Shown: piece after piece, positions 28,570 through 36,834 of the stretch
Layout of the letters: every line of letters starts with the position of its first letter
Numbering within the stretch: position 1 is the stretch's first letter
The notes under the pieces: generated by a model
Databases searched by the model: none
Seen by the model: the letters and a program-made list of their open reading frames with translations, nothing else
Told to the model about the DNA's origin: nothing
Assembly: GCF_001905655.1 (NCBI RefSeq)
Contig: NZ_JMHT01000030.1
Location: 1-64,000, forward strand
DNA: 64,000 nucleotides
DNA from: Mycobacterium sp. ST-F2
GTDB taxonomy: Bacteria; Actinomycetota; Actinomycetes; Mycobacteriales; Mycobacteriaceae
Direction: 5' to 3'
Made by a program: the position numbers and the translations under genes

Positions 28570-29463
28570 ATGACTGCCACCACCACTGAGATTTTCCGCA
28601 CCCCGGACGAGCGCTTCGCGAATCTGCCGGGTTATGACTTCGCCCCCAACTACGTCGATATCGACGGGTTGCGGCTGCACTACCTCGACGAGGGCCCGCG
28701 CGACGGCAAGCCCATCGTGTGTTTCCACGGCGAGCCGACGTGGGCGTTCCTGTACCGCAAGATGATCGTCCCGTTGGTCGAGGCCGGGCACCGCGTGATC
28801 GTGCCGGACTATGCGGGCTTCGGCCGCTCGGACAAGCCCACCGACCGGCGCTGGTACAGCTACGACCGGCACGTCGACCTCGTCACCCGACTGCTGGGCG
28901 GCTTGGATCTGCAGGACGCCACCGCCATCGTGCAGGACTGGGGTGGGCCGATCGGCTTGCGCTGGGCCACGGAGAATGCGGATCAGGTTGGCGCACTGGC
29001 GATTTTCAACACCGGGCTGTTCACCGGCCGGGTGTCCAAGGGCTTCATGGCGTGGCGTGATTTCGCGGAGGCCAACCCCGACCTACCCGTCGGCTTCGTG
29101 ATCCAGGGCGCGACGACGACCGAGCTGTCGCCCGAGATCGTCGCCGCCTACGACGCGCCGTTCCCGACCGCGGAGTCCAAGGCCGGCGCCGCACAGTTCC
29201 CACTCTTGGTTCCGATCACCGACGACGCCCCGGGTGCGACGGAAATGCGCGCGGTCACCGACGTGCTATCGCGCTGGGAGAAGCCCACGCTCGTCGCGTT
29301 CTCCGACCAGGACCCCGTGTTCCCGTACCCGCGCGCGGGTGAGGCCTTCGTCGACCTGATCCCGACCGTCACCGAGCAGGTACGGATCGAAGGCGCGTCG
29401 CACTTCTTGCAGGAGGACAGGGGAGAGCAGCTGGCAGCCGAGGTCCTCAAGCACCTGGGCTGA
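28570..29463 (+). CDS. Haloalkane dehalogenase
   Basis: 297 residues, subfamily HLD-I. Hydrolyses carbon-halogen bonds to alcohols. Nucleophile D123 in VQDWGG, base H278 in GASHF, acid D248 in SDQDPVF, and oxyanion/halide residues E55 and W124 (HGEPTW, DWGG) are all present, so activity is expected. It lies in an insert between rdgB and the Rv1342c homologue that is absent from the M. tuberculosis order. Likely induced when substrate releases the divergent TetR. Confidence 0.92.
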   Translation: MTATTTEIFRTPDERFANLPGYDFAPNYVDIDGLRLHYLDEGPRDGKPIVCFHGEPTWAFLYRKMIVPLVEAGHRVIVPDYAGFGRSDKPTDRRWYSYDRHVDLVTRLLGGLDLQDATAIVQDWGGPIGLRWATENADQVGALAIFNTGLFTGRVSKGFMAWRDFAEANPDLPVGFVIQGATTTELSPEIVAAYDAPFPTAESKAGAAQFPLLVPITDDAPGATEMRAVTDVLSRWEKPTLVAFSDQDPVFPYPRAGEAFVDLIPTVTEQVRIEGASHFLQEDRGEQLAAEVLKHLG

Positions 29464-29468
29464 GGCCG

Positions 29469-29807
29469 TCAGAGGTCGAAGCGCTTCTTCACATCTTCGG
29501 TGCGGAAGTGCTCGACGATGATGCCCACCAGCGGGACGGTGCCGGCGAACAGGACACCGATGGTCTGGCCGAGCGGCCAGCGGACCTTGACCGCCAGGTT
29601 GAACGTGCAGAGCAGGTAGGCGAAGTAGACCCAGCCGTGGACGATGCCGATCCAGTTCAGGCTGGCGTCGTTGAAGATGTAGTGCGCGACCAGTTCGTAG
29701 CAGAGGGCGATGAGCCAGAGACCGGTCGCCCAGGCCATCACGCGGTAGGCGGTCAGTGCCTTGCGGATGGTGTCTTTCGACAGGGTGGTCGGCTGCGACT
29801 CGGTCAT
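29469..29807 (-). CDS. DUF3817 membrane protein (Rv1342c homologue)
   Basis: 112 residues with three hydrophobic segments (about 20-42, 52-72, 78-98) and a basic C-terminal tail (EDVKKRFDL). ATG 29807 overlaps the stop of the upstream LprD-like gene (ATGA), so the two are co-translated. Related to the DUF3817 protein at 7073. Confidence 0.85.
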   Translation of the reverse strand: MTESQPTTLSKDTIRKALTAYRVMAWATGLWLIALCYELVAHYIFNDASLNWIGIVHGWVYFAYLLCTFNLAVKVRWPLGQTIGVLFAGTVPLVGIIVEHFRTEDVKKRFDL

Positions 29808-30184
29808 GTGGTGGTCCTGTCCTGTTTGTCGTTCTCGGCCAGTTCGGCCAGGTAGGCGTTGTATCTCGCGGTGTCGGGGTCGATGTCGTCGATGGTGTCT
29901 TTGGCGGCCTTGGGGCGCTCGGGCAGCAGGCCCTCGGGGATTTCGGTGGGCTTATTGGCTGCTGGTGCGGCGGGGCCCTCGTCTTCGTAGCGGACGAACT
30001 TGTAGTAGCCGTAGAAGCAGAACGCACCGAACATCGGCCACTGCAGGGCGTAGCCCAAGTTCTGGAAGGTGCCGGCGCTGGACTGGAACCGCGACCACTG
30101 CCACCAGGCCAGGGCCATGCAGCCCAGGGCAGCGACGGTCACCAGCACGATGAGCGCCGGCCTCCTACGCCGTGTAGTGGACAT
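29804..30184 (-). CDS. LprD-like membrane protein (Rv1343c homologue)
   Basis: 126 residues. MSTTRRRRP starts an N-terminal membrane segment (about 9-30) containing AALGC, a weak lipobox; a second hydrophobic stretch is at about 48-62. M. tuberculosis names the homologue LprD, but the lipobox here is not canonical, so lipidation is uncertain. ATG 30184 is the start that begins at the basic RRRR cluster. Confidence 0.8.
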   Translation of the reverse strand: MSTTRRRRPALIVLVTVAALGCMALAWWQWSRFQSSAGTFQNLGYALQWPMFGAFCFYGYYKFVRYEDEGPAAPAANKPTEIPEGLLPERPKAAKDTIDDIDPDTARYNAYLAELAENDKQDRTTT

Positions 30185-30233
30185 AGGGCAACGGTACCGC
30201 GCGTGACGTGCGGTTTGCGATTCGCGGCCGGGG

Positions 30234-31013
30234 CTACGACGCGGGACGCTGGACACACGGCCACGGGACAGGCCGGGACTTGGGGCCGATGAATTCGTCG
30301 AGGCGGGCGGTGTCTGCTTTGCGATAGATCGAGAGCTGCTTCTTTGACGAGCGGCGCCAGTGGATGCCCAGTTGGTCGAGGGCGCCAGTGAACAGGTTGA
30401 GGATGTCCTCGGACAGGTTGGTGAAGTGGTAGCGGACGCTCATGACCCCGCGGTCGTTGGCGACGATGCGGCAGCCGTCGCTGTGGATGAGGCCAAGGAG
30501 AAATTCCTCGGTGGCCTGGTCGACAAGGGCCTGCTGCCACGGTTGCAGCGCGATGGTGCGGGTGTGCTTCTTGCCAGGACCGTGCTGAGGGAACAGGCAC
30601 GGCCAGTGTTTGGAGCAGACATACACCTCGACACAACCTTTCCGCTGCATCACACCGGCTTGCTTGCCCGCGATGACGACGCTGATCGCTTCCCGGCAGC
30701 GATCGATAATGGCCGGGTACTTCTTGTCGAGCGTGATTCGGAGTCGCCATACGCCACGGGGAGCGGCGGAGATGCAGCCATCGCCGAGGTACAAGCCGAG
30801 CAAATAGCTGTATTCGGCGGGAGGTAAGGCAGTGAAGTCGTGGTCGATGCCGCAGCTGGCGTCGCCGGCCGCTTGTCGACGCCAGATGCCGGGCCTTCGC
30901 CTCCAGTCACGCACAGTGGTTCGTGGGATGCCGGTCGTCCTCGCGATGGCGCAATTGTTCAGCCCGTCAGCGATGAGTCGCTGGATAGTGTCGAATTCGT
31001 CGGCTGACCTCAC
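30234..31013 (-). CDS. HTH plus LAGLIDADG-fold protein (homing-endonuclease-like)
   Basis: 259 residues. An N-terminal HTH (about 14-40, NNCAIARTTGIPRTTVRDW) precedes two LAGLIDADG motifs, LLGLYLGDG (about 72-80) and LLGLIHSDG (about 172-180); each keeps the terminal acidic residue used for DNA cleavage. The double motif in one chain is typical of monomeric homing endonucleases, and no intron or intein is attached. GTG 31013 follows GAGGGGGGAACC, which favours it over GTG 31034. It lies 95 bases from a tRNA gene on the other strand. It may be a transcription factor rather than a nuclease. Confidence 0.8.
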   Translation of the reverse strand: MRSADEFDTIQRLIADGLNNCAIARTTGIPRTTVRDWRRRPGIWRRQAAGDASCGIDHDFTALPPAEYSYLLGLYLGDGCISAAPRGVWRLRITLDKKYPAIIDRCREAISVVIAGKQAGVMQRKGCVEVYVCSKHWPCLFPQHGPGKKHTRTIALQPWQQALVDQATEEFLLGLIHSDGCRIVANDRGVMSVRYHFTNLSEDILNLFTGALDQLGIHWRRSSKKQLSIYRKADTARLDEFIGPKSRPVPWPCVQRPAS

Positions 31014-31108
31014 GCGGTTCCCCCCCTCGATCACGTGGCATCACCAACGTATTACGGACCACCGACAGATCTCGTTTGTCGGCTTGGCGGTAGGCTGACA
31101 GCGCTCAA

Positions 31109-31191
31109 GCGCGAGTGTCGGAATTGGCAGACGAGATGGGTTTAGGTCCCATTGTCCTTTGGGCGTGGGGGTTCGAGTCCCCCCTCGCGCA
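31109..31191 (+). tRNA. tRNA-Leu(UAG)
   Basis: The acceptor stem GCGCGAG (31109-31115) pairs with CTCGCGC (31184-31190), followed by discriminator A. D stem GTC/GAC, anticodon stem ATGGG/CCCAT with loop TTTAGGT and anticodon TAG at 31143-31145, a long variable arm as in class II Leu tRNAs, and a T arm GGGGG-TTCGAGT-CCCCC. CCA is not encoded. Confidence 0.97.
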
Positions 31192-31220
31192 CTCTTGTGA
31201 GTCGTGTATTCGACTTAGGT

Positions 31221-31244
31221 GACCCCAGCGTTGTCGCCGGGGTC
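31221..31244 (+). terminator. Stem-loop downstream of tRNA-Leu
   Basis: GACCCC-A-GCG and CGC-C-GGGGTC pair across a TTGT loop, 30 bases after the tRNA. A strong hairpin without a long T tract, as is common for mycobacterial terminators. Confidence 0.7.
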
Positions 31245-31607
31245 TAGTTGATTTACCAATATTGCTTTTCGTCGACACACACCAAGACGTCGAAAGGTGA
31301 CTCTCCGCCGCTACGCCGCCGGCTCTGATCGGCCTACCCGTCGTCGGTGGTGTAGGTGACGAGCTCGCCGCAGGCCTCCCGCGAGCGGAGGGTTAGACGA
31401 CCGAGGCGCGCCGATGCTGGGCGAGGCGTAGCGGCACTCGGCCGGATGTCTGCAGTCCAGGCAGCCGGATGCGCGCGGGCGGCCGGCGAAATACGTTGGA
31501 ACATAGACAAATTCGGGTAAGCGGCCGCACGATGCCGAGGTGTGGCCGACGGACGGCACCTCAGTTCGAGTTACGAAAAGCGTTGGACTGCTTGGTTGTT
31601 ACCTAAG
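31245..31607. other. Gene-free stretch with a possible NYN-protein remnant
   Basis: No convincing intact gene. On the minus strand at about 31335-31430 a frame reads RLGRLTLRSREACGELVTY and stops, resembling RLGR ... SRALAAACDEFVTY in the intact NYN protein at 35889-36752. It may be a decayed fragment; the match is short. An 82-residue reading frame over the same bases (31311-31559) has no recognisable content. Confidence 0.3.
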
Positions 31608-31739
31608 TCAGTGCTTCTTCGAGTGCAGTACGCCGTCGGTCGGCGCCTGGTCGGTCTTGGCGCGCTTCTCTGCACGTTTCTCTTTGAGCGACTTACCGGT
31701 TTTCTTGGTCATACTTTGCCGCGGAGATTTGTCAGACAT
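31608..31739 (-). CDS. Small highly basic protein, 43 aa
   Basis: Starts MSDKSPRQSMTKK and ends LHSKKH; about a third of the residues are Lys or Arg, mostly in a predicted helix (KSLKEKRAEKRAK). AGGGG lies 6 bases before ATG 31739. Similar tiny basic proteins are widespread in mycobacteria; nucleic-acid or ribosome binding is a guess from charge. The longer frame extending to 32519 runs through the desaturase gene and is not used. Confidence 0.75.
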   Translation of the reverse strand: MSDKSPRQSMTKKTGKSLKEKRAEKRAKTDQAPTDGVLHSKKH

Positions 31740-31925
31740 GACACGCCCCTTTGTTCGGGGGCCTGGGTGGTCCCAATCACCCGACCATACGCGCACCGCG
31801 GACGGGCACGCAATGCGCTTAGTCGGGGTGTGACGTCGTCGCCTGGATCGAGCGTTGCGCGGCGAGGCCGCCACGTGGCGCCGTTTCGAAATGGGGCCTA
31901 GGCTGGAGGTGACACGCACTCTTAG

Positions 31926-33059
31926 GTGGCCGAGACCGTTGCCACGCGCGTAAACGGAACCGGAATTCTTTTGTCTATCAGTGATATTGCCGCGTATGCG
32001 CGGCTGTCTCCAGCGGACGTCGAGGCGTTCGGGCTTGAGCTGGACACCATTCGCACCGACGTCGAGGAGTCGCTCGGTACGAAGGATGCGACCTATATCC
32101 GGCGCACCATCGCGTTTCAGCGAATTCTGGACGTCGCCGCCCGGTTGCAGATCGCGGGGAGTCGATCGAGAGCCGGCTGGGCGGTGGGGGTCGTAGCGTT
32201 GGCGTACGCGAAAGCCGTTGAGAATATGGAGATCGGGCACAACGTCGGCCATGGCCAATGGGACTGGATGAACGATCCGGAAATCCATTCGAGCACCTGG
32301 GAGTGGGACATGGTGGGGCTGTCCGCGCAGTGGCGGTACGCGCACAACTACCGCCATCATGTGTTCACCAATGTGGTCGGCGTGGATGACGACCTCGGGT
32401 TCGGGGTGCTGCGCGTGACCCGTGACCAACCGTGGAAGCCCGTGTATCTGTGGCAGCCGTTGCAAAACCTGTTGCTGGCCTTGTCCTTCGAGTGGGGAAT
32501 TGCCCGCCAGGGCTATCACTCTGAAGCGGATCGGGCCGGGAGCGAGGACGGTAAGCAGGCTGCGAAGACGATGATGCTGATCAAGATCGCTCGGCAGACC
32601 GCCAAGGACTACATCTTGGTGCCCGCGCTCAGCCTGCGCCGCTGGCGTCGAACACTGACTGCCAATGCGACCGCCAACCTGTTGCGCAACCTCTGGTCAT
32701 ACGTGGTGATCTTCTGCGGGCATTTTCCCGACGGCGTGCAGACGTTTGCCCCGGAGGTCCTGCAGTCCGAGACCCGGGCGGAGTGGTATCTGCGACAGAT
32801 GCTGGGTGCCGCGAACTTCAAAGCTGGTCGGGTACTGGCCTTTTCGAGTGGGAACCTGTGCTACCAGATTGAGCATCACTTGTTTCCCGACCTGCCGAGC
32901 AATCGGTACGCGCAGATCAGTGTTCGGGTCCGTCTCTTGTGTGACAAGTATGACCTGCCGTACACCACGGGCTCGCTCATCTCGCAGTACTTACAGACCC
33001 TGCGGACCATCTTCCGGCTCGCCTTGCCCGACAAGGGATGGGCGGCCATCCGCGGATAA
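31926..33059 (+). CDS. Membrane fatty-acyl desaturase (DesA3-like)
   Basis: 377 residues. Inserts a double bond into an acyl chain using a di-iron centre. The three His boxes are H105-x3-H109 (EIGHNVGHG), H140-x3-H144-H145 (HNYRHHVF) and Q314-x2-H317-H318 (QIEHHLFP). Mycobacterial relatives act on stearoyl- or linoleoyl-type substrates. Start GTG 31926. A partner oxidoreductase is not nearby. Confidence 0.9.
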   Translation: MAETVATRVNGTGILLSISDIAAYARLSPADVEAFGLELDTIRTDVEESLGTKDATYIRRTIAFQRILDVAARLQIAGSRSRAGWAVGVVALAYAKAVENMEIGHNVGHGQWDWMNDPEIHSSTWEWDMVGLSAQWRYAHNYRHHVFTNVVGVDDDLGFGVLRVTRDQPWKPVYLWQPLQNLLLALSFEWGIARQGYHSEADRAGSEDGKQAAKTMMLIKIARQTAKDYILVPALSLRRWRRTLTANATANLLRNLWSYVVIFCGHFPDGVQTFAPEVLQSETRAEWYLRQMLGAANFKAGRVLAFSSGNLCYQIEHHLFPDLPSNRYAQISVRVRLLCDKYDLPYTTGSLISQYLQTLRTIFRLALPDKGWAAIRG

Positions 33060-33062
33060 TCG

Positions 33063-33236
33063 TCAGCGGTCGAAGACGGCTTTGATCTTCGTCCGCGCCT
33101 GTCCGGCATCGACGGCGGCCTGATGCGCTCGGTCCTCGTCGAAGGGACCACTGTTGTCGACACCGAAGCCGAAATAGCTCTTGGTGGCCTCCGAAGCACG
33201 TTTAGCCTTCTGTGCCAAGGTTTTTACGATATTCAT
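33063..33236 (-). CDS. Small protein, 57 aa
   Basis: Starts MNIVKTLAQKAKRASE and ends KIKAVFDR; amphipathic and positively charged at the N terminus, with FGFGVDNSGPFDEDRA in the middle. GGAGAG lies 9 bases before ATG 33236. The codons are normal for the genome (GCC, GAC, GGC), which supports a real gene. It is convergent with the desaturase, 3 bases between the ends. Family unrecognised; it could instead be an antitoxin-like or stress protein. Confidence 0.65.
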   Translation of the reverse strand: MNIVKTLAQKAKRASEATKSYFGFGVDNSGPFDEDRAHQAAVDAGQARTKIKAVFDR

Positions 33237-33664
33237 GATCGCGATCTCTCCGTTGTCATCGTGTGCACAACGCGCGAGTGCGCGCTGAAGTCCAGATTCG
33301 GTTCCATCGATGAGGGCAATTGCTTTGATGAAACGGGTTATGCACCATCAGTTTTCGCAAGCGACCGCCCAGACGGGCATGCCGGCGAGTTGTCGGCCGT
33401 GGTGATCCGAAGGTGCCGAAGGTCACCGATACGTGGGGCTCGAAACAACTGACGTTCTCTGTAACCGCCACCCTACACCCGTTGGGCTGCGAGAACGTCC
33501 AAGTCGACGCTGCTTACCGCGCCTCCGATGGGCCCGGGGTGTAGCGTGGAAGGCGTTGGGAACCAGCCAGCCCCTGGCGTAGTCGAGTCAGCCTCTTGCC
33601 GTTGCATTCCCCGAGCAGCAGCTCGCTCCGGACACATCGGTGACCACTATGCGACGGGACTGCC
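33237..33664. other. Gene-free stretch
   Basis: 428 bases between the 57-aa gene and the glycosyltransferase. I see no coding frame with a credible start, no clear hairpin terminator and no recognisable sigma-factor box; it presumably holds the promoters of both divergent genes. Confidence 0.6.
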
Positions 33665-34852
33665 GTGAAATCTCAACTCAGTCTTCAGCGTTCAGAACCT
33701 TCGGTGCCGGATTCCGCACGTGCCGGTTCGCCGAGTTTCGGGATTCTCAGCACATTTCCACCGACGCGATGCGGCCTGGCGACTTTCAGCGCCGCGCTGA
33801 GCCGTGGGTTGGCCATCAACGGCGCCGACGTCAGTGTGGTGCGTGTGGCTGACGGGTCCGCTACCAGCCATGGCCGCGTCATCGGTGAGCTGACCAACGG
33901 ATCGGCGGCGTCGGCCGCCGCAGCCGTGGACCTGCTCAGCCAGAGCGACGTCGCGGTGATCCAGCATGACTACGAGGTCTACGGCGGCGCCGACGGCGAC
34001 GACGTCGTGGACATCATCGGCGGTCTGCGAGTTCCGTCGATCGTGGTCGCGCACACGATTCCGAAAAATCCCACCCGGCGCCAGCGTGGCGTGTTGGAGA
34101 CGCTGATGACACTCGCTGACCAAGTGGTCGTGATGTCAGACTCGGCCAGGGCGCAGCTGCGGCACGGGTTCGACGTCGACCAACGCAAGGTAGTCACGAT
34201 CCCGCGCGGCGCGACCATCCCAACCGGTTCCCACGCGGGCCGTATTGGACGACCGACGCTGTTGACCTGGGGCCTGCTGCGGCCGGGTAAGGGGATCGAG
34301 CGGGTCATCGATGCGATGGGTGCACTCCACGGCCTCAACGGTCGGCCGCGCTATCTGATCGCCGGCCCGACCCACCCACGGGTGCTCGCCACACAGGGGG
34401 AGGCCTACCGCGATGCCTGTGCCGAGCAAGCCCAGCGCGCTGGGGTGGGTCCCGCGGTCCAGTTCGACGCCGGATACCGCGACGCCTCGTCCCTGATGGC
34501 ACTCATTGTGTCCGCTGCGGTGGTGGTGCTGCCCTACGACTCCACCTATCAAGCCACCTCCGGCGTACTGGTTGATGCCATCGCCTGCGGACGCCCGGTT
34601 GTTGCGACGGCGTTCCCGCACGCCGTTGAATTGCTGTCGACCGGGGCGGGGATCGTGGTCGGCCACAATGACCCCGAGGCGTTGCGAGCGGCACTGCATG
34701 CGGTGTTGACCCAGCCCCGGTTGGCCGGCGCGATGGCGGCCGAGGCCCGGCGGCTGGCTCCGTCGATGTCGTGGCCGATCGTAGCGCGGTCGTATCAGGC
34801 TGTGGCACAACGAATTCTGGGTAGACGTCCGGAGCCCACGTGGCTGGGGTAG
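33665..34852 (+). CDS. GT4-family glycosyltransferase
   Basis: 395 residues. N-terminal half begins FGILSTFPPTRCGLATF, the acceptor-binding start of GT-B enzymes; the C-terminal half has LTWGLLRPGKGIERVIDAM and a VVLPYDSTYQATSGVLVDAIACGRPVVAT donor site whose E is replaced by D or absent (usual motif E-x7-E). Such enzymes use nucleotide or phosphate sugars. Start GTG 33665. It overlaps the next gene by 13 bases and is likely co-translated with it. Confidence 0.85.
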   Translation: MKSQLSLQRSEPSVPDSARAGSPSFGILSTFPPTRCGLATFSAALSRGLAINGADVSVVRVADGSATSHGRVIGELTNGSAASAAAAVDLLSQSDVAVIQHDYEVYGGADGDDVVDIIGGLRVPSIVVAHTIPKNPTRRQRGVLETLMTLADQVVVMSDSARAQLRHGFDVDQRKVVTIPRGATIPTGSHAGRIGRPTLLTWGLLRPGKGIERVIDAMGALHGLNGRPRYLIAGPTHPRVLATQGEAYRDACAEQAQRAGVGPAVQFDAGYRDASSLMALIVSAAVVVLPYDSTYQATSGVLVDAIACGRPVVATAFPHAVELLSTGAGIVVGHNDPEALRAALHAVLTQPRLAGAMAAEARRLAPSMSWPIVARSYQAVAQRILGRRPEPTWLG

Positions 34853-35862
34853 TGCCGCGCCCGAAGTTCGATCACCTGCTGGCGATGACCGATCAGCATG
34901 GCACCTGCGAGCGTGCCTGTGGCGCCGAACCGCGGCCCGAGCATGGCTACTGCACTGACGATATGGCCAGGGTCCTGGTGGTCGCCAGCCGGGAGCCGGA
35001 CGCTGACGACGATGTGCACGGTCTGGCCAGGGTGGCGGTGAAGTTCCTGGACAGCGCACAGTCGTTTTCGGGTGGTTGCCGTAATCGATTGGAACGCAAC
35101 GGTCATTGGACCGACGATTTCACTTTCGAAGCCTGCTGGGGCCGCTGTCTGTGGGGCTTGGGCACGGCCGCCGCACACAGCGATGTCGGCTTGGTCCGCA
35201 GTTTGTCGGTGGTGCAGTTCGAACGGGCTGCACGTGGCCGGTCCGCCTGCCCACGGGCGATGGCGTTCGCAGCGGTGGGCGCCGCAGAGCTGCTCAGCGT
35301 CGAACCCGGCCATATGGCGGCGCGCCGGCTCATCGACGATTACGCCGCAGGTGTGGCGGCCTGGAGCAGTGACGCCGATTGGCCGTGGCCCGAGGCACGC
35401 CTGACGTCTGCGAATGCGTTGCTGCCCGAAGCGATGATCGCCGCCGGCGACGCGCGCGCTGACTCGGCGCTGTGCAAGCGCGGACTGGACCTTCTGGAAT
35501 GGCTGATCGATTGCGAGACCGTTGACGGGCATCTGTCGGTGTGTCCGGCCGGCGGCTGGGCGGCGGGGGAACCGCGGCCAGGCTTCGCTCAGCGGCCGGT
35601 CGAGGTGGCTGCGCTGGCCGATGCGTGCGCCCGGGCGGCCGGCGTTGACGCCAGTGCCATCTGGCCGAGCACTGTCCGGCTTGCCGCGTCCTGGTTCCAG
35701 GGCGCCAACGACGCTCGCACGCCGATGTGGGATCCGGCTACGGGCGGCGGATTCGACGGACTGCGTGTCGACGGAGTCGACCGCAATCAGGGCGCCGAGT
35801 CGACGCTCGCGGTGCTGTCCACTTTTCAACAGGCCCATCGCCTGGTCGCCGTGACGCAATGA
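34840..35862 (+). CDS. Six-hairpin-like protein paired with a glycosyltransferase
   Basis: 340 residues, rich in Trp, Asp and Cys (FEACWGRCLWGLGTAAAHSD, SSDADWPWPEARLTSANALLPEAM), resembling the alpha/alpha-barrel of glycoside hydrolase clans. It begins at GTG 34840, with GGAG 5 bases before; GTG 34852 is an alternative. Proteins of this type sit directly after GT4 genes in many actinobacteria, often with a GH130 phosphorylase; none is nearby here. Hydrolase activity is inferred only from fold resemblance. Confidence 0.7.
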   Translation: MAGVVPRPKFDHLLAMTDQHGTCERACGAEPRPEHGYCTDDMARVLVVASREPDADDDVHGLARVAVKFLDSAQSFSGGCRNRLERNGHWTDDFTFEACWGRCLWGLGTAAAHSDVGLVRSLSVVQFERAARGRSACPRAMAFAAVGAAELLSVEPGHMAARRLIDDYAAGVAAWSSDADWPWPEARLTSANALLPEAMIAAGDARADSALCKRGLDLLEWLIDCETVDGHLSVCPAGGWAAGEPRPGFAQRPVEVAALADACARAAGVDASAIWPSTVRLAASWFQGANDARTPMWDPATGGGFDGLRVDGVDRNQGAESTLAVLSTFQQAHRLVAVTQ

Positions 35863-35888
35863 CGTGGGTTTCGGGTGGCGGGCCGGCC

Positions 35889-36752
35889 CTATTGCGCGCT
35901 GCGTAGCCGCACCAGGCGTGTCGTTGAGCTCTCGTCCAACTCGACGACATCGGTGCGCGAGCGCAGGAAATCACTGAAAGACTTGAACCCCAGGGACTTT
36001 TCGCTGAACGATGGATCCATGCGTTTCATCTGCGCCTTGACCGCGGAGTTGTGCAGCCATTCGACGTCGTCCTTCTCCAACCCGATCTGCAGCGCACGCG
36101 TCAGTAGGGCAGTGGCGGAAGTCTGGGGGTCGGGCAGTTCAGGTTCGTCTGGCTCGGTCTTGCGGCGGGCGCGTCGTGGCGGCGCCGGGTCTGTGGAGGG
36201 TTCGAGCGCCGGGACGCCGGGCAGCGAGTCGTAGGTGACGAACTCGTCGCACGCCGCGGCGAGTGCCCGGCTCGATGATCCCGCCACTCCGATGCCGACC
36301 ACGTACCGGCCGAGGCGCTTGCAGCGCTGGGCCAGCGGGATGTAGTCGGAGTCGCCGGCGGCGATCACGACGTGGGTGAGGTCGGGCAGCCGGAACATGT
36401 CTTCGACGGCGTCGACCGCGAGCCGGATATCGGCGCCGTTCTTGCCGTACGCCGCGGCGGGGAACAGCTGCACGAGGTCGACGGCGCGGCCGACGAGCTG
36501 CTGCCGGTAGCCCGCGTTGACGTCGGCGGACCAGTCCGCGTACGCCCGGGTGAGCACCAATGTGCCGAAGGACGAAGCGAAGTCGAGCACCGCGCCGACG
36601 TCGATGGTGGCCTGCGTGAGTTTGTCCGGTTCGAGACCCTTGGCCTTGTCCTTCTGAAACGAGTTGCGGCCGTGGACCTGGTCGTAGCGGGAGATGACGA
36701 TGTTGTCGAAGTCGAGGTAGACCGCGACACGCGTCGCGGCGGTGTCCGTCAT
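35889..36752 (-). CDS. NYN-domain RNase-like protein with C-terminal OST-HTH domain
   Basis: 287 residues. NYN (PIN-like) nuclease domain, about 8-180, with the acidic residues D14/D16 (YLDFDN), D108 (GADIR), D114, D134 and D136 (AAGDSDY), a complete active-site set. A proline/charged linker (about 183-212) leads to an OST-HTH/LOTUS domain (about 212-285, LGFKSFSDFLRS), a nucleic-acid binder. The combination is that of RNA-cleaving LabA/MARF1-type proteins. ATG 36752; the longer frame before it is not conserved. Confidence 0.88.
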   Translation of the reverse strand: MTDTAATRVAVYLDFDNIVISRYDQVHGRNSFQKDKAKGLEPDKLTQATIDVGAVLDFASSFGTLVLTRAYADWSADVNAGYRQQLVGRAVDLVQLFPAAAYGKNGADIRLAVDAVEDMFRLPDLTHVVIAAGDSDYIPLAQRCKRLGRYVVGIGVAGSSSRALAAACDEFVTYDSLPGVPALEPSTDPAPPRRARRKTEPDEPELPDPQTSATALLTRALQIGLEKDDVEWLHNSAVKAQMKRMDPSFSEKSLGFKSFSDFLRSRTDVVELDESSTTRLVRLRSAQ

Positions 36753-36834
36753 GGGCCCAGTGTGGTCTATCGGCGCGACGAATGACGCGGAACTCGCCAC
36801 GCGCATGCGGGGGCGATGTGCATAACCTGTCGGG

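Noticed and set aside
31608..32519. 303-residue minus-strand frame
   Set aside because: Only the last 43 codons look coding; the rest is antisense to the desaturase.
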